Source: Novisyntrophococcus fermenticellae (GTDB taxonomy: Bacteria > Bacillota > Clostridia > Lachnospirales > Lachnospiraceae). From it: 64,000 bases of DNA. The stretch lies in NCBI RefSeq assembly GCF_018866245.1, contig NZ_CP076458.1:2232001-2296000 (forward strand). The letters run 5' to 3'. Under the pieces are notes generated by a model, which made no database searches, had not been told where the DNA came from, and saw nothing but the letters and a program-made list of their open reading frames with translations. The translations under genes and the position numbers were made by a program. Positions 7,991 to 15,793 of the stretch are shown here, piece by piece (position 1 is the stretch's first letter; each line of letters opens with the position of its first letter).

Positions 7991-9379
7991 TTATCTACCT
8001 CTTTGTCTTTCTTTTTGTAGGGCATCTTTTTCCATTTGATGCTCGGTTTTTAATAAATTTTGTAATTTGGGATAACGCTCGGTAATGCTTTCTGCGATGC
8101 GGAGTTTGTCACGCAACGGTTTAATTTTTTTGGATATATCCATACATTTTTGTTTTAGCTCCATTTCTATTTCCGGCGAATGGCAACGGCGAATTTGATT
8201 ACGATACTGCTGCCGCTGTGCTTCCAGCGTTTTTATCTGCCCCGAAATACCACCCACAAATGAAAAAAGCTCCTCAGCCGAATGAATTTCATTTACGGCG
8301 AGGAGCGTATATTCCTTTTGTATCTGATGAAGCTTGGTGACTTCCATACGGATTGACGGCGATAGCGGTTGACTGCGCTGCTCCGGCGGCGATTCTTTAG
8401 CAAGCAATATCAATTGTAAGATGATATAAAAGATAACGTCAACCAAAACTACAACACCATCTTTTGAATGGTCAATTTCCCAGCTTAGCCGCTTCTCCAA
8501 TTCAAGTAACGGAAACTGTTTTGGTTTATATGGCGCTTTGTAAGTGTGAATATTAAAGAAATACTTGTCTTCACGATTTTTATCAAAGCGAGAATTGATT
8601 ACAGCTTTTGTATATCCAAGACTGTCCAAGCGAATCGACTTTTTCCAATCAGGCGCTTTAACAGAAAGATGTTGATACTTGTCATCACCACGGATAAACT
8701 GATAACCAAGTGCTTTCAAGCGAATTTGAAAATCTTGCGAATTACGAGAAAACTTCAAAACCGATTCTATATCCCGTTTCAAAATATCCCTGTGCGTCAT
8801 GCCGCCGTTTTTGTGAATCCAATAAGCGCCTTTTTCGCCGCCGTAGAACGGCGCATCTTTCAAAACAGATTTGCCATGTTCTATACAAACAGCGTCGGAA
8901 ATTTCACGTAAACGGTAATGGTCGGATATATGATTCTCAAACTTCCGTCCGGTTTTGAAAGAAACGGAGTTCACGACCATGTGATTGTGAAGCTTGTTTG
9001 TGTTCAAATGTGTTGTAACGATTATTTCATACTCATCGCCCCACATTTTTCTTGCTGTTTCCATGCCGATAGCATGTGCCTCTGCCGGAGTAACTTCTCC
9101 TTCTCTAAAAGATTGAAAACCATGATATGCAACATTAGTTCCTCGGTTGCCATACCGCTTTTTCGTTGCCATCATTCGCTCATATGCTTGTTTGGTGTTA
9201 CAGTTAATACCACTTACAAACATTTGCTTATCGGTTTTGTCATCGTTTTCAACATAACGCAGTGCTTTAAACAAATCATCATCAAGGAATTTTTTTGCAG
9301 TGGTTTTGTCCGGATTGCGGGCATATTCTATAACATCTTTCAGGCTGCCTTTAACAGGCCAAAACCCAGTGGTTGCCAC
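7991..9379 (-). CDS. Relaxase, MOBP-like (MobA/VirD2 family)
   Basis: Nicks oriT and pilots the strand during conjugative transfer. The N-terminal relaxase domain carries the metal-binding histidine triad H124-X6-H131-N-H133 (in THLNTNKLHNHMVVNS), a candidate nucleophilic Tyr in IEYARNPDKT (Tyr19), and the VSGINC and YHGFQSF segments typical of Firmicutes relaxases. The C-terminal half is basic and helical with no recognisable primase or helicase. It starts with GTG immediately after the MobC stop (TAAGTG), with AGAGGCG as ribosome site. At 462 residues it is a normal size for a mobilizable element without its own secretion system. Confidence 0.93.
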   Translation of the reverse strand: MATTGFWPVKGSLKDVIEYARNPDKTTAKKFLDDDLFKALRYVENDDKTDKQMFVSGINCNTKQAYERMMATKKRYGNRGTNVAYHGFQSFREGEVTPAEAHAIGMETARKMWGDEYEIIVTTHLNTNKLHNHMVVNSVSFKTGRKFENHISDHYRLREISDAVCIEHGKSVLKDAPFYGGEKGAYWIHKNGGMTHRDILKRDIESVLKFSRNSQDFQIRLKALGYQFIRGDDKYQHLSVKAPDWKKSIRLDSLGYTKAVINSRFDKNREDKYFFNIHTYKAPYKPKQFPLLELEKRLSWEIDHSKDGVVVLVDVIFYIILQLILLAKESPPEQRSQPLSPSIRMEVTKLHQIQKEYTLLAVNEIHSAEELFSFVGGISGQIKTLEAQRQQYRNQIRRCHSPEIEMELKQKCMDISKKIKPLRDKLRIAESITERYPKLQNLLKTEHQMEKDALQKERQRGR

Positions 9380-9667
9380 TTATTTCGCCTCTTTTCTCGG
9401 CAGAATAAATTCTGTGGTGATTTCATCTAATAGTTCAAGAAGTTTGTTTTCCGTTTCTTCTGAAAAATTGGAATCACAGAGCACATCCAGTTTACCGATA
9501 AATTTATAGAAATCCTCCGGCAAGACCGCTTTCGGCTCATATTTAAATGCACGTTGGCGAAGATACTCAGAAACCGACAACCCGGATTTGTTTGCTATTG
9601 CTTCAATACGCTTTTTCTCTTTATCGCTTACACGAATATAAAGATTGTTATTTTTAATTTCATTCAT
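9380..9667 (-). CDS. mobC: MobC-like relaxosome accessory protein
   Basis: 95-residue ribbon-helix-helix protein: a beta strand (NNLYIRVSDKEKKRIEAIANKSG) followed by LSVSEYLRQRAF, the pattern of MobC/plasmid mobilization proteins that bind oriT and help the relaxase. The start at ATG 9667 has GAAAGGAAC at the right distance; an upstream ATG at 9685 lies within the ribosome site region and is less likely. It abuts the relaxase gene. The hairpin cluster directly upstream (9697-9766) is the expected place for its binding site. Confidence 0.85.
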   Translation of the reverse strand: MNEIKNNNLYIRVSDKEKKRIEAIANKSGLSVSEYLRQRAFKYEPKAVLPEDFYKFIGKLDVLCDSNFSEETENKLLELLDEITTEFILPRKEAK

Positions 9668-9689
9668 AGAAATAGTTCCTTTCATTTCA

Positions 9690-9800
9690 AAGGGGTTTTA
9701 GGGTTCACCCTAAAGAAAAGCGGCTATTCAAGCCGCTTGAAATTGGAATCTGTACTTACAGATTCCCTGCTTGTTACGGTATAAGACAGTGCTAAGTCCG
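9690..9800. other. Candidate origin of transfer (oriT)
   Basis: Three closely spaced dyads lie directly upstream of mobC: TTTAGGGT/ACCCTAAA (9697-9714), AAGCGGCT/AGCCGCTT (9718-9738) and GGAATCTGT/ACAGATTCC (9745-9766). MOBP oriTs typically have an inverted repeat bound by the accessory protein, with the nick a few bases beyond its arm, and they usually lie next to mobC-relaxase. The nick site cannot be placed from sequence alone. The first two hairpins could instead act in mRNA. Confidence 0.5.
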
Positions 9801-9876
9801 TATATTCATCGTGCTTTTCGTATCCTTTTTTGGGTTGCATAACTTGTCCCTTCTTTCATAAATAGTGATGCCACAA

Positions 9877-9917
9877 TAATGCCACAAGTGTAATTGGCTA
9901 TCCAAAATGTGGCATTA
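9877..9917. terminator. Nested hairpin after ParR-like gene
   Basis: TAATGCCACA (9877-9886) pairs with TGTGGCATTA (9908-9917), and a second stem TTGG/CCAA sits inside. ATGCCACAA is also directly repeated just before (9868-9876). It lies 12 bp past the ParR-like stop on the minus strand, so it probably ends or attenuates the parMR transcript. Direct plus inverted copies of the same word could equally be a ParR-binding (parC) or transfer-related site. Confidence 0.45.
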
Positions 9918-9928
9918 CTTTGATGCCA

Positions 9929-10219
9929 TCAGCCGCCAAGAAACTCATCAAGCGTATCCAGCAAATTGTTTTCGTCTTCTGAAAGGGTATCCGGCTTTTT
10001 GTCTGTTTTGGTTTGCATAACAGCGACATTTTGAAAGCATTCCTTGATAGTCTGCCGAACAACATCAGCAATAGGGGTAGCATCCGGTTCGAAAAAGGTA
10101 TTGATAGCAGAAATAACAGCGCTATTTTTAGAACCTTCCGCACCTTGTAAATACTCCCAAGCCTTGCGGTCAACATCATTCTCCAAATTAAAACGAACGC
10201 TGATTCGTTTGGGTTTCAT
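9929..10219 (-). CDS. ParR-like ribbon-helix-helix adaptor
   Basis: 96-residue protein whose first half (RISVRFNLENDVDRKAWEYLQ … SKNSAVISAINTFF) is a ribbon-helix-helix DNA-binding module, and whose acidic C-terminus (LLDTLDEFLGG) resembles the tail by which ParR-type adaptors cap ParM filaments. It overlaps the end of the actin-like gene by 4 bp. Together they form a type II (ParM/ParR) segregation pair, which suggests that the excised element persists as a circle. Family identity rests on architecture and gene pairing. Confidence 0.75.
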   Translation of the reverse strand: MKPKRISVRFNLENDVDRKAWEYLQGAEGSKNSAVISAINTFFEPDATPIADVVRQTIKECFQNVAVMQTKTDKKPDTLSEDENNLLDTLDEFLGG

Positions 10220-11142
10220 ACACTCCCACCACTACGAATAAGCTTCATTTCAAGCATCCGCTCATACCCTTTGGCAGTAGCGCAAATATCGTCATTGATT
10301 ACGACCCGACTTTTATCGTAACTGCCAAAATTTTTGATAAGGCAACCGCCGCCACCGACAACATATAATCGCATCAATTTTGGATCGTATTCATTTTCAC
10401 GGAGCCTGCGGAAAATGTCGCTGACATATTCTGTCGCCGTGCTGGTAATGATTTTGAGATAGCTTTCATCAATATCCGCAGTGCCAAATCGGAGAACACG
10501 AGTGATGACCGAATCATCCACTGCAGCGTGATGAACACGCATAACATTTTCCCGAATAGCAAGTAAACATTGATTCGTGCCGAACTTTTCGGTAAAACAT
10601 CTTTTTGAATCAGGCTTTTTATCGTTTACATACATGACATTCATCGTGCCGTTACCGATGTCGCAGAGCATATTTACGCCGTTAAATTCATCGAGATTAT
10701 TGATAATAGCGGCAAATCCCTGCGGATAAACATCAGCTCCCACAATGCGAATGTGATATTCCTTACCTTTAAACGTAAAATCTGCCGTTTCAAATTGAAG
10801 AAGATACTTTTTGAACTCTTCTTTTTGCTCACTAACCCAAGTCAGCGGTAGTCCTGCGGCAATGAACACATCAGCGCAGTAGGTTTTGCAGATATTAAGC
10901 TCTCTTGCGATCGCCGCAAGGGTAAGGACATAATAGTCTGAGTCCAGCATTTTATCGGCGGCAAACTCTTTGTGTTCCTCACCGATAAGGTAATACTTAT
11001 CGTTCCAGATAAGCAGATTTTCCTTAAAAGTCGGTTCCTTGTCGTAAACGGTGACACCTGTTTTGAAACAGCAGTTTGCCGTTTTGATGTTGCCGTAGCC
11101 GTGATCGATGCCGATGATAATGCGGTTGTTATAGTTTTTCAT
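10216..11142 (-). CDS. ParM-like actin-family segregation ATPase
   Basis: 308-residue actin-fold ATPase. Phosphate-1 motif IIGIDHGYGNIKTA at the N-terminus, phosphate-2 NMLCDIGNGTMNVMYV near the middle, and adenosine motif LYVVGGGGCLIKNFG near the C-terminus. This is the StbA/ParM/Alp class that polymerises to push plasmid copies apart, rather than cellular MreB or FtsA. The ParR-like gene follows with overlap. Found on low-copy plasmids and on elements with a replicating circular phase; its presence here supports a plasmid-like stage. Confidence 0.9.
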   Translation of the reverse strand: MKNYNNRIIIGIDHGYGNIKTANCCFKTGVTVYDKEPTFKENLLIWNDKYYLIGEEHKEFAADKMLDSDYYVLTLAAIARELNICKTYCADVFIAAGLPLTWVSEQKEEFKKYLLQFETADFTFKGKEYHIRIVGADVYPQGFAAIINNLDEFNGVNMLCDIGNGTMNVMYVNDKKPDSKRCFTEKFGTNQCLLAIRENVMRVHHAAVDDSVITRVLRFGTADIDESYLKIITSTATEYVSDIFRRLRENEYDPKLMRLYVVGGGGCLIKNFGSYDKSRVVINDDICATAKGYERMLEMKLIRSGGSV

Positions 11143-11395
11143 AGTCGTTTCCTTTCTGCTGCATTGTAGCGGTTAAATTTTGGTTTTTACAGATTTCACC
11201 GTACATTTCTTTTTCGGCTGGTAGAACGGCACTGAGAAAATAGTTGCAATAAATTCCGTGGATACTGATGAGCTGCACGCACTTATGACTTTCACCATCA
11301 TCGAGGAGCAAGCAGTCACCGTGATAAAAGTTACAACACGCTTTCCTGACCAACCTATGAATCCGTTTTGCCTGTGCCGGGGTCGTTTTTAACAC
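11129..11395 (-). CDS. Cysteine-rich VLP-domain protein
   Basis: 88-residue protein with the pattern of the cysteine-rich VLP family: RIHRLVRKACCNFYHGDCLLLDDGE…C, then YFLSAVLPAEKEMYGEIC. The four or so conserved Cys probably bind a metal. The family occurs almost only on Firmicutes conjugative and mobilizable elements, next to ParM or relaxase genes; its function is unknown. It overlaps the start of the ParM-like gene by 14 bp and so belongs to the same operon. Confidence 0.8.
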   Translation of the reverse strand: MLKTTPAQAKRIHRLVRKACCNFYHGDCLLLDDGESHKCVQLISIHGIYCNYFLSAVLPAEKEMYGEICKNQNLTATMQQKGNDYEKL

Positions 11396-11423
11396 ATTGT
11401 TTCGCTTCCTTTCAACATAAATT

Positions 11424-11455
11424 TACTGCTCCGACACAAAAGTGTGGGAGCAGTA
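11424..11455. repeat. 32-nt hairpin repeat, copy 1
   Basis: TACTGCTCC-G-ACAC, AAAA loop, GTGT-GG-GAGCAGTA, followed on the plus strand by TATTTTAATAC. It is 31/32 identical to copy 2 at 12636-12667. The tetraloop and T-rich tail fit an intrinsic terminator, and it lies in the leader of the minus-strand cysVLP-parM operon. Confidence 0.75.
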
Positions 11456-11543
11456 TTTTAATACAATTTATTTATGTTTTTGTGCTGATTACCGGCTAAA
11501 AAAGAAAAAGGACTGCCACGCTCGGCAATCCTCTTTCGGCTAG

Positions 11544-11861
11544 TTATTCAAAATGGTCTATCATGGATTTAATCAGTTTTTCCTTGTTTCCGGCGTTCCA
11601 CTCGGCTATCAGCATTTCATTAAACATAGCCTGTGTGGTACTTTTTACACATTCCTCATTCCTATGCACCATGAGCAATACAAATATGATTTCGTATAGT
11701 TCCTCTTTGGCAAGCTGTTCAATCATGGTTTGTATAATGCTGTTGTTGATATGTTCGTCATTCGGGGTACAAATAAGATACCACCAGCCGGAATAACGGT
11801 TTATCCATTTCAAAAATCGTATTGTCTGCTTGTGTCTGCCGTTACAATGTGATTTACTCAT
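11544..11861 (-). CDS. Unknown small element protein
   Basis: 105-residue protein with AGAGG before its ATG. The N-terminus is basic (KSHCNGRHKQTIRFLKWINRYSGWWYLICTP) and the rest is helical and acidic (IIQTMIEQLAKEELYEIIFVLLMVHRNEE). I recognise no family. It lies 7 bp after the DUF6809-like gene in the same direction and is followed by a ~120-bp gap before the repeat hairpin. It could be a regulator or an element-specific accessory; nothing more can be said. Confidence 0.6.
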   Translation of the reverse strand: MSKSHCNGRHKQTIRFLKWINRYSGWWYLICTPNDEHINNSIIQTMIEQLAKEELYEIIFVLLMVHRNEECVKSTTQAMFNEMLIAEWNAGNKEKLIKSMIDHFE

Positions 11862-11867
11862 AACTTT

Positions 11868-12176
11868 TTACCTCTCGTTGTCTGTCTGCGTATTTCGGTT
11901 TATCTGCATGGCAAGTAGCAAACCGCATTGCAAGCCGATTTCCATATACACCTCTTGAGTGGCACTGACATAGTTGAACACAGGCATTGCCGATTGCTCG
12001 TATTCATCATCACTTGAATAGAACGAACGCAAAAAGCTGTTTGCAGCTTTTTCAGCTGTTCTTAAGCGGTCATGGTATGATTGCTTGCTGATTTTACATT
12101 CCTCTGTACCGTGCAATAAAAACTCTCTGATGTGCTGAATATCAAGCCTTGTAAAGATTTCATCAATATAACTCAT
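11868..12176 (-). CDS. DUF6809-like small protein
   Basis: 102 residues from ATG 12176, which has AAAGGAAG at the right distance; the longer frame from 12233 lacks a ribosome site. The helical layout (YIDEIF…, AANSFLRSF, then EVYMEIGLQCGLLLAMQI at the C-terminus) recalls DUF6809, small proteins found on Firmicutes mobile elements. Function unknown. It is probably co-transcribed with the ribbon-helix-helix gene upstream and the unknown gene downstream. Confidence 0.55.
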   Translation of the reverse strand: MSYIDEIFTRLDIQHIREFLLHGTEECKISKQSYHDRLRTAEKAANSFLRSFYSSDDEYEQSAMPVFNYVSATQEVYMEIGLQCGLLLAMQINRNTQTDNER

Positions 12177-12243
12177 TATTTTTCTTCCTTTCAACAATTT
12201 ACACAACCCATCTTGAAAGAAAGTCCGGCGCATGGTATAATAT

Positions 12244-12324
12244 TTACGCCAATTCTATCCTTGTGATGGTTGCGGCTGGGGAAGTGGGCGTTCTTCTTAG
12301 CTGGAGTGTCGCCCCTTCCTTCAT
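12244..12324 (-). CDS. Possible 26-aa peptide coupled to RHH gene
   Basis: An ATG at 12322-12324 overlaps the stop of the ribbon-helix-helix gene (TAATG), and the frame runs 26 codons: MKEGATLQLRRTPTSPAATI then six more residues (TRIELA). It is basic and Pro/Thr-rich with no known family. The coupling makes translation possible, but codon evidence is too slight to be sure; the segment could simply be intercistronic. Confidence 0.3.
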   Translation of the reverse strand: MKEGATLQLRRTPTSPAATITRIELA

Positions 12325-12500
12325 TATTTAAGGTCTGCATATATCTTACTTATCCCTTGACGGATAACGTCAGAACGGCTCATGTTCAGCTTTTTGGCAC
12401 ATTCCTCAAGCGTTTTGATTTCCTTGCTGTCCATGCGGAATTTGACGATTATATCTCTCGGATTTTCAGATACAGGGCGACCTAATTTTTTAGGCTTCAA
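12324..12500 (-). CDS. Ribbon-helix-helix (CopG-like) regulator
   Basis: 58-residue DNA-binding protein, starting at TTG 12500 with AGAGG seven bases before. Sequence: KKLGRPVSENPRDIIVKFRM, then DSKEIKTLEECAKKLNMSRS and DVIRQGISKIY. The strand (DIIVKFRM) plus two helices is the CopG/Arc fold common in plasmid copy-control and transfer regulators. A large hairpin (12512-12554) ends directly at its ribosome site, which suggests autoregulation or attenuation. It is the first gene of the minus-strand accessory operon and is divergent from the RNA-polymerase-like gene, so it may control both. Confidence 0.75.
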   Translation of the reverse strand: MKPKKLGRPVSENPRDIIVKFRMDSKEIKTLEECAKKLNMSRSDVIRQGISKIYADLK

Positions 12501-12511
12501 TTCCTCACCTC

Positions 12512-12554
12512 TTTTCTATGCCCACAACAATTTTATTGCTGTGGGCATAGAAAA
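12512..12554. promoter_or_regulatory. Large stem-loop abutting RHH ribosome site
   Basis: TTTTCTATGCCCACA (12512-12526) pairs with TGTGGGCATAGAAAA (12540-12554), and an inner CAAT/ATTG stem extends it. On the minus strand the 3' arm ends in the AGAGG ribosome site of the RHH gene. It may be a terminator/attenuator or a dyad operator for the RHH protein. Confidence 0.6.
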
Positions 12555-12635
12555 TCAAATGTGCGGATTTATAAATTGAGAAGGTAATGGTTGAATATTA
12601 ATAGCACAAAACAACAGATATACAGTTGACAAAAA

Positions 12636-12667
12636 TACTGCTCCAACACAAAAGTGTGGGAGCAGTA
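12636..12667. repeat. 32-nt hairpin repeat, copy 2
   Basis: TACTGCTCC-A-ACAC, AAAA loop, GTGT-GG-GAGCAGTA followed by TTTTATTTG on the plus strand. It differs from copy 1 (11424-11455) at one base, and both have the same orientation. It sits just upstream of the promoter of the RNA-polymerase-like gene and brackets the accessory operon together with copy 1. Confidence 0.75.
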
Positions 12668-12673
12668 TTTTAT

Positions 12674-12702
12674 TTGTATTTATTGTTTCTTTGTGCTATA
12701 CT
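12674..12702 (+). promoter_or_regulatory. Promoter of the RNA-polymerase-like gene
   Basis: TTGTAT (12674-12679), 17-nt spacer, TATACT (12697-12702) preceded by TG (extended -10). It lies 24 bp before the TTG start at 12726 and directly after hairpin repeat copy 2, whose T-tail would isolate it from upstream transcription. Confidence 0.55.
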
Positions 12703-12725
12703 TAACCTCAAATGAGGTGAAACGG

Positions 12726-15700
12726 TTGAAATATAAAATCTACGAGTTATCCGCCAGAGCGATCATGCGTTATGCGGTCGAAGCATCAAGCGGAATTTAC
12801 ACATACAACCTCAGTGAAGATGCCACGAACCGTTGTATTTCTTTTTCTGCGCCCACGATGCAGGACGATTGTGCTTTGTTCTTCCAGATCATGTGCGTCC
12901 TTCATGGCGACGATTTCAAGATGCCGGTTGGCGTAGACATTATTCCTGACCTTTCAGATATTCTCATAACTGTGGATTTTTCCGGTATATTTGACCGACA
13001 AGCAGTCCAGAAAAAATATATCGACCGGCAAATACAAGCCGAATCCATGTTCCGCCCCGACGGAATTACGCTGGATTTCGGAAAAGGAGCATATAAATAT
13101 CTCGCCTTCGAACGCAGCGCAAGTATGAGCCGAAACTCACGGCTATCATTTATTCGTGAAGATTTTTATGAGCATGTTCGCCGTCGGATTATGCTGGGTA
13201 TGCAAATTGGTATGTGCCAACTCAGCAAACTGTATGCCTACAACGGACTGATGCTCACGAGTGGTTTTCGTATTTCTAATATGGATATTTGGGATGAAAA
13301 GCGTATTGTCATTGTGGATAATCCGATTACGCCTGTTTATGAAGCGAAGTATATCACAGTCGAGGACGACGGCAGCGATAATCCCATGCGGAAATATCAC
13401 CGTGTAGAGAAAAAAGACGATGTAGAAGTAATCGAATTTGATGGCGAGGGTCTTGTATCCCGTGAATTTGCTGAAAAGATGGACATAGAATTTTGCGGCA
13501 AGCACATCCATAACTCTTTTCAAATTCGTATGCCGTATATCAAAGGTGTTGTGCATGAAGTGGATTTTAAATCGCTTTTTGCAGAGCTTGGAGTGCCTTA
13601 TATAGTAGATATTTGGGGAGTTAAACATCAGGTACAGGATGTTGTCCTGATTCTCACAAAAAGTATGTTCAAAGGCTTTGGCTGGATGACCGAAAACGGA
13701 TTATCGTGGACAGAATATCTTGACCGTTGCAAAAAATATCACCATTCGCTGTATATTTCTGGCGTCAATCAGGTTGAGTCACAAGAGTACACAGAGCTGA
13801 ACTATCAGTTTTTGAATACTGTTCCCATGACAGCAGAGGAATTTCGACCGTTGGATTTGACGCTTGGCTGGAAGCACAGCCCTGAAGAAGATAAACGGCA
13901 TTGGATTACAAAAGATACCGAAATTGCCTATTGGAAGCTTGCCGCCGACCCCACCAGCCGAAAAGAATATTTTTTGAATGCTTTGAACGCCCAAAACGCT
14001 GACAAACGAAGCATATTGCTTGCAAAAATATTGCAAAAGAATCCACTGTTCATTAATGAATCTATCTATGCAAACGAACTGGACAACAAGGCAAAGAGCC
14101 TGCTCAAGCAATACGCCATCGGCAGGCTAAATATCGCCGGGGATAACCGGTATCTTTCGGGTGATTTGATGAGGTTTATTTTAATGCTTGTAAAATCCGT
14201 CGCTGATGTAGATGATGAGTATATGGGCGTGATGATAAGGTTACAAAACGAATGTTATCGGGAAACGGTGGCTTATGCGCCCGGTGCTGTCTATCCGCAA
14301 AGTGAAAGCTATACGCTGCTGCGCAATCCGCATATCGCCCGAAATGAAGAAGCGATTGTATCCGCTCCGGATTATATCGGGCTGCTCCGGCAAAAGTACC
14401 TTTCACATCTAAACTATGTTATCATGGTGGATTCACGCACATTGATTCCGGAACGGCTCGGCGGCGCTGATTTTGACGGTGATATGATTAAGACAATCGC
14501 TGATCCTCTTTTGAACGCTTGTGTAACACGCAACTACAAAGAAAATGATTTTGACACTTACAGTCATCAAAGCAGCATCCCGCTTTTAAAGATTCCATCT
14601 GCAAACGCTTTGGCTTGTGATGCGAATGATTGGCAGGCTCGATTTGAAACAATCAAAAGCACTTTCTCTACCAGAATAGGTCAAATTTGCAATGCCGCTT
14701 TTGACCGCAGTATCATCGCTTATGATGAAAATTCATCAGCAGAAGATCGTGAGCGTTTGCAGCGTGAAACAGAAATGCTGGAAATCCTTACCGGACTTGA
14801 GATTGATTCTGTGAAAAGCGGTATTAAGCCGGACTTAACAGAGTTTCTAAACCAAAAGACGGTCAGCCGCAGCTCTTTTCTCAAATACAAAAGCTTGGTT
14901 GGCGAGGACGATAGCCGAGAATGGTATGAACCCACAAAAAACAAAAAGCTGAAACGGTTTTTTGATTCGATTGATTGGGATATCGTTACTTCCAATGTGG
15001 AGCGGCTTCCATATCTCGCAAAAATGCTGGAGGAAAACACGCCGAAAATAAAAGCAAAGCCAGCGGAAGATGCTGAACTTTTCGTCTTTGCACGAAAGTC
15101 AGGCTGGAAAGAACTGCTTGACTCGTCAGCGATGGAATATATGCAAACTTTAATTGCGGATTACGAGGAAGCACTCAACCGTATTCGTCGGAACTGGCAT
15201 ATCGGAGACATAAAAATGATTCGCAGAAACGATATTGAACGGATTTTATATGCCCGTGGACAGGAAAACGATTTTACAACGGATGAATTATATGCGGTTT
15301 TTAGCTTGTGTGATGCAAGACGAATCAATGATTTACGCAAGCTGCTAACCGAAGAACAGTGGCATTTGATGCTTCCGGAAGGACGGGAACAATTTCTCGA
15401 TTTGTTTTTGCCGTATGATACACCGCAGCAATATTATGATTTTTTCTCTGATTTCCGTTTTGGTGGATATCGTATATTGGGTGACATCATTTGTGATCTT
15501 GATGATATGTTCACAGCAGAGGAATTAAAGAAAAACCGTCTGCACCGTAAAGGTGACAGTGCGTTTTTGAAATACCTGATTGAGGGTTACGAGCACATGC
15601 GTTCTGTGGATTATATTGAAGCTGTATCAAAAAAGTGCAGAACGTACATTAATGGGATAAAGACCAAAAACAAAGCGTCCATGGATTTGGATACCGCTTT

Positions 15701-15788
15701 ACAATGCGCCATTGCATTGGGTAAACGGAAATTTGCGTTTGAAGTTTTACTGGATAGAATTGAGCAAAATGCCATAAAGGGACGGTGA
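12726..15788 (+). CDS. Single-chain RNA-polymerase-like protein (YonO/QDE-1 type)
   Basis: 1,020-residue cytosolic protein. Residues 582-586 read DFDGD within GGADFDGDMIKT, nearly the same as the bacterial beta-prime catalytic signature NADFDGDQM, whose three Asp hold the catalytic Mg. About 50 residues before it, YTLLRNPHIARNEEAIVSAP parallels the beta-prime segment LLNRAPTLHRLG and the RNPC.HPGD box of eukaryotic RdRPs. GRLNIAGDNRYLSGD lies ~70 residues further upstream. This is the double-psi beta-barrel arrangement of one-subunit polymerases such as SP-beta YonO and QDE-1. The start is TTG with AGGTG before it, reading LKYKIYELSARAIMRY. It has its own promoter and overlaps the next gene. 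Template and product are unknown; it could transcribe the element or prime its replication. Confidence 0.75.
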   Translation: MKYKIYELSARAIMRYAVEASSGIYTYNLSEDATNRCISFSAPTMQDDCALFFQIMCVLHGDDFKMPVGVDIIPDLSDILITVDFSGIFDRQAVQKKYIDRQIQAESMFRPDGITLDFGKGAYKYLAFERSASMSRNSRLSFIREDFYEHVRRRIMLGMQIGMCQLSKLYAYNGLMLTSGFRISNMDIWDEKRIVIVDNPITPVYEAKYITVEDDGSDNPMRKYHRVEKKDDVEVIEFDGEGLVSREFAEKMDIEFCGKHIHNSFQIRMPYIKGVVHEVDFKSLFAELGVPYIVDIWGVKHQVQDVVLILTKSMFKGFGWMTENGLSWTEYLDRCKKYHHSLYISGVNQVESQEYTELNYQFLNTVPMTAEEFRPLDLTLGWKHSPEEDKRHWITKDTEIAYWKLAADPTSRKEYFLNALNAQNADKRSILLAKILQKNPLFINESIYANELDNKAKSLLKQYAIGRLNIAGDNRYLSGDLMRFILMLVKSVADVDDEYMGVMIRLQNECYRETVAYAPGAVYPQSESYTLLRNPHIARNEEAIVSAPDYIGLLRQKYLSHLNYVIMVDSRTLIPERLGGADFDGDMIKTIADPLLNACVTRNYKENDFDTYSHQSSIPLLKIPSANALACDANDWQARFETIKSTFSTRIGQICNAAFDRSIIAYDENSSAEDRERLQRETEMLEILTGLEIDSVKSGIKPDLTEFLNQKTVSRSSFLKYKSLVGEDDSREWYEPTKNKKLKRFFDSIDWDIVTSNVERLPYLAKMLEENTPKIKAKPAEDAELFVFARKSGWKELLDSSAMEYMQTLIADYEEALNRIRRNWHIGDIKMIRRNDIERILYARGQENDFTTDELYAVFSLCDARRINDLRKLLTEEQWHLMLPEGREQFLDLFLPYDTPQQYYDFFSDFRFGGYRILGDIICDLDDMFTAEELKKNRLHRKGDSAFLKYLIEGYEHMRSVDYIEAVSKKCRTYINGIKTKNKASMDLDTALQCAIALGKRKFAFEVLLDRIEQNAIKGR

Positions 15789-15793
15789 TTGTT

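Noticed and set aside
8918-9430. 170-codon plus-strand frame
   Set aside because: Lies antisense to the relaxase and mobC genes, whose families are clear; Phe/Cys/Ile-rich shadow translation.
12654-12725. GTG start at 12654 for the RNA-polymerase-like gene
   Set aside because: It lies inside the hairpin repeat and upstream of the promoter; TTG 12726 has a ribosome site at the right distance.
13146-13628. 160-codon minus-strand frame
   Set aside because: Antisense to the RNA-polymerase-like gene, without ribosome site or family features.
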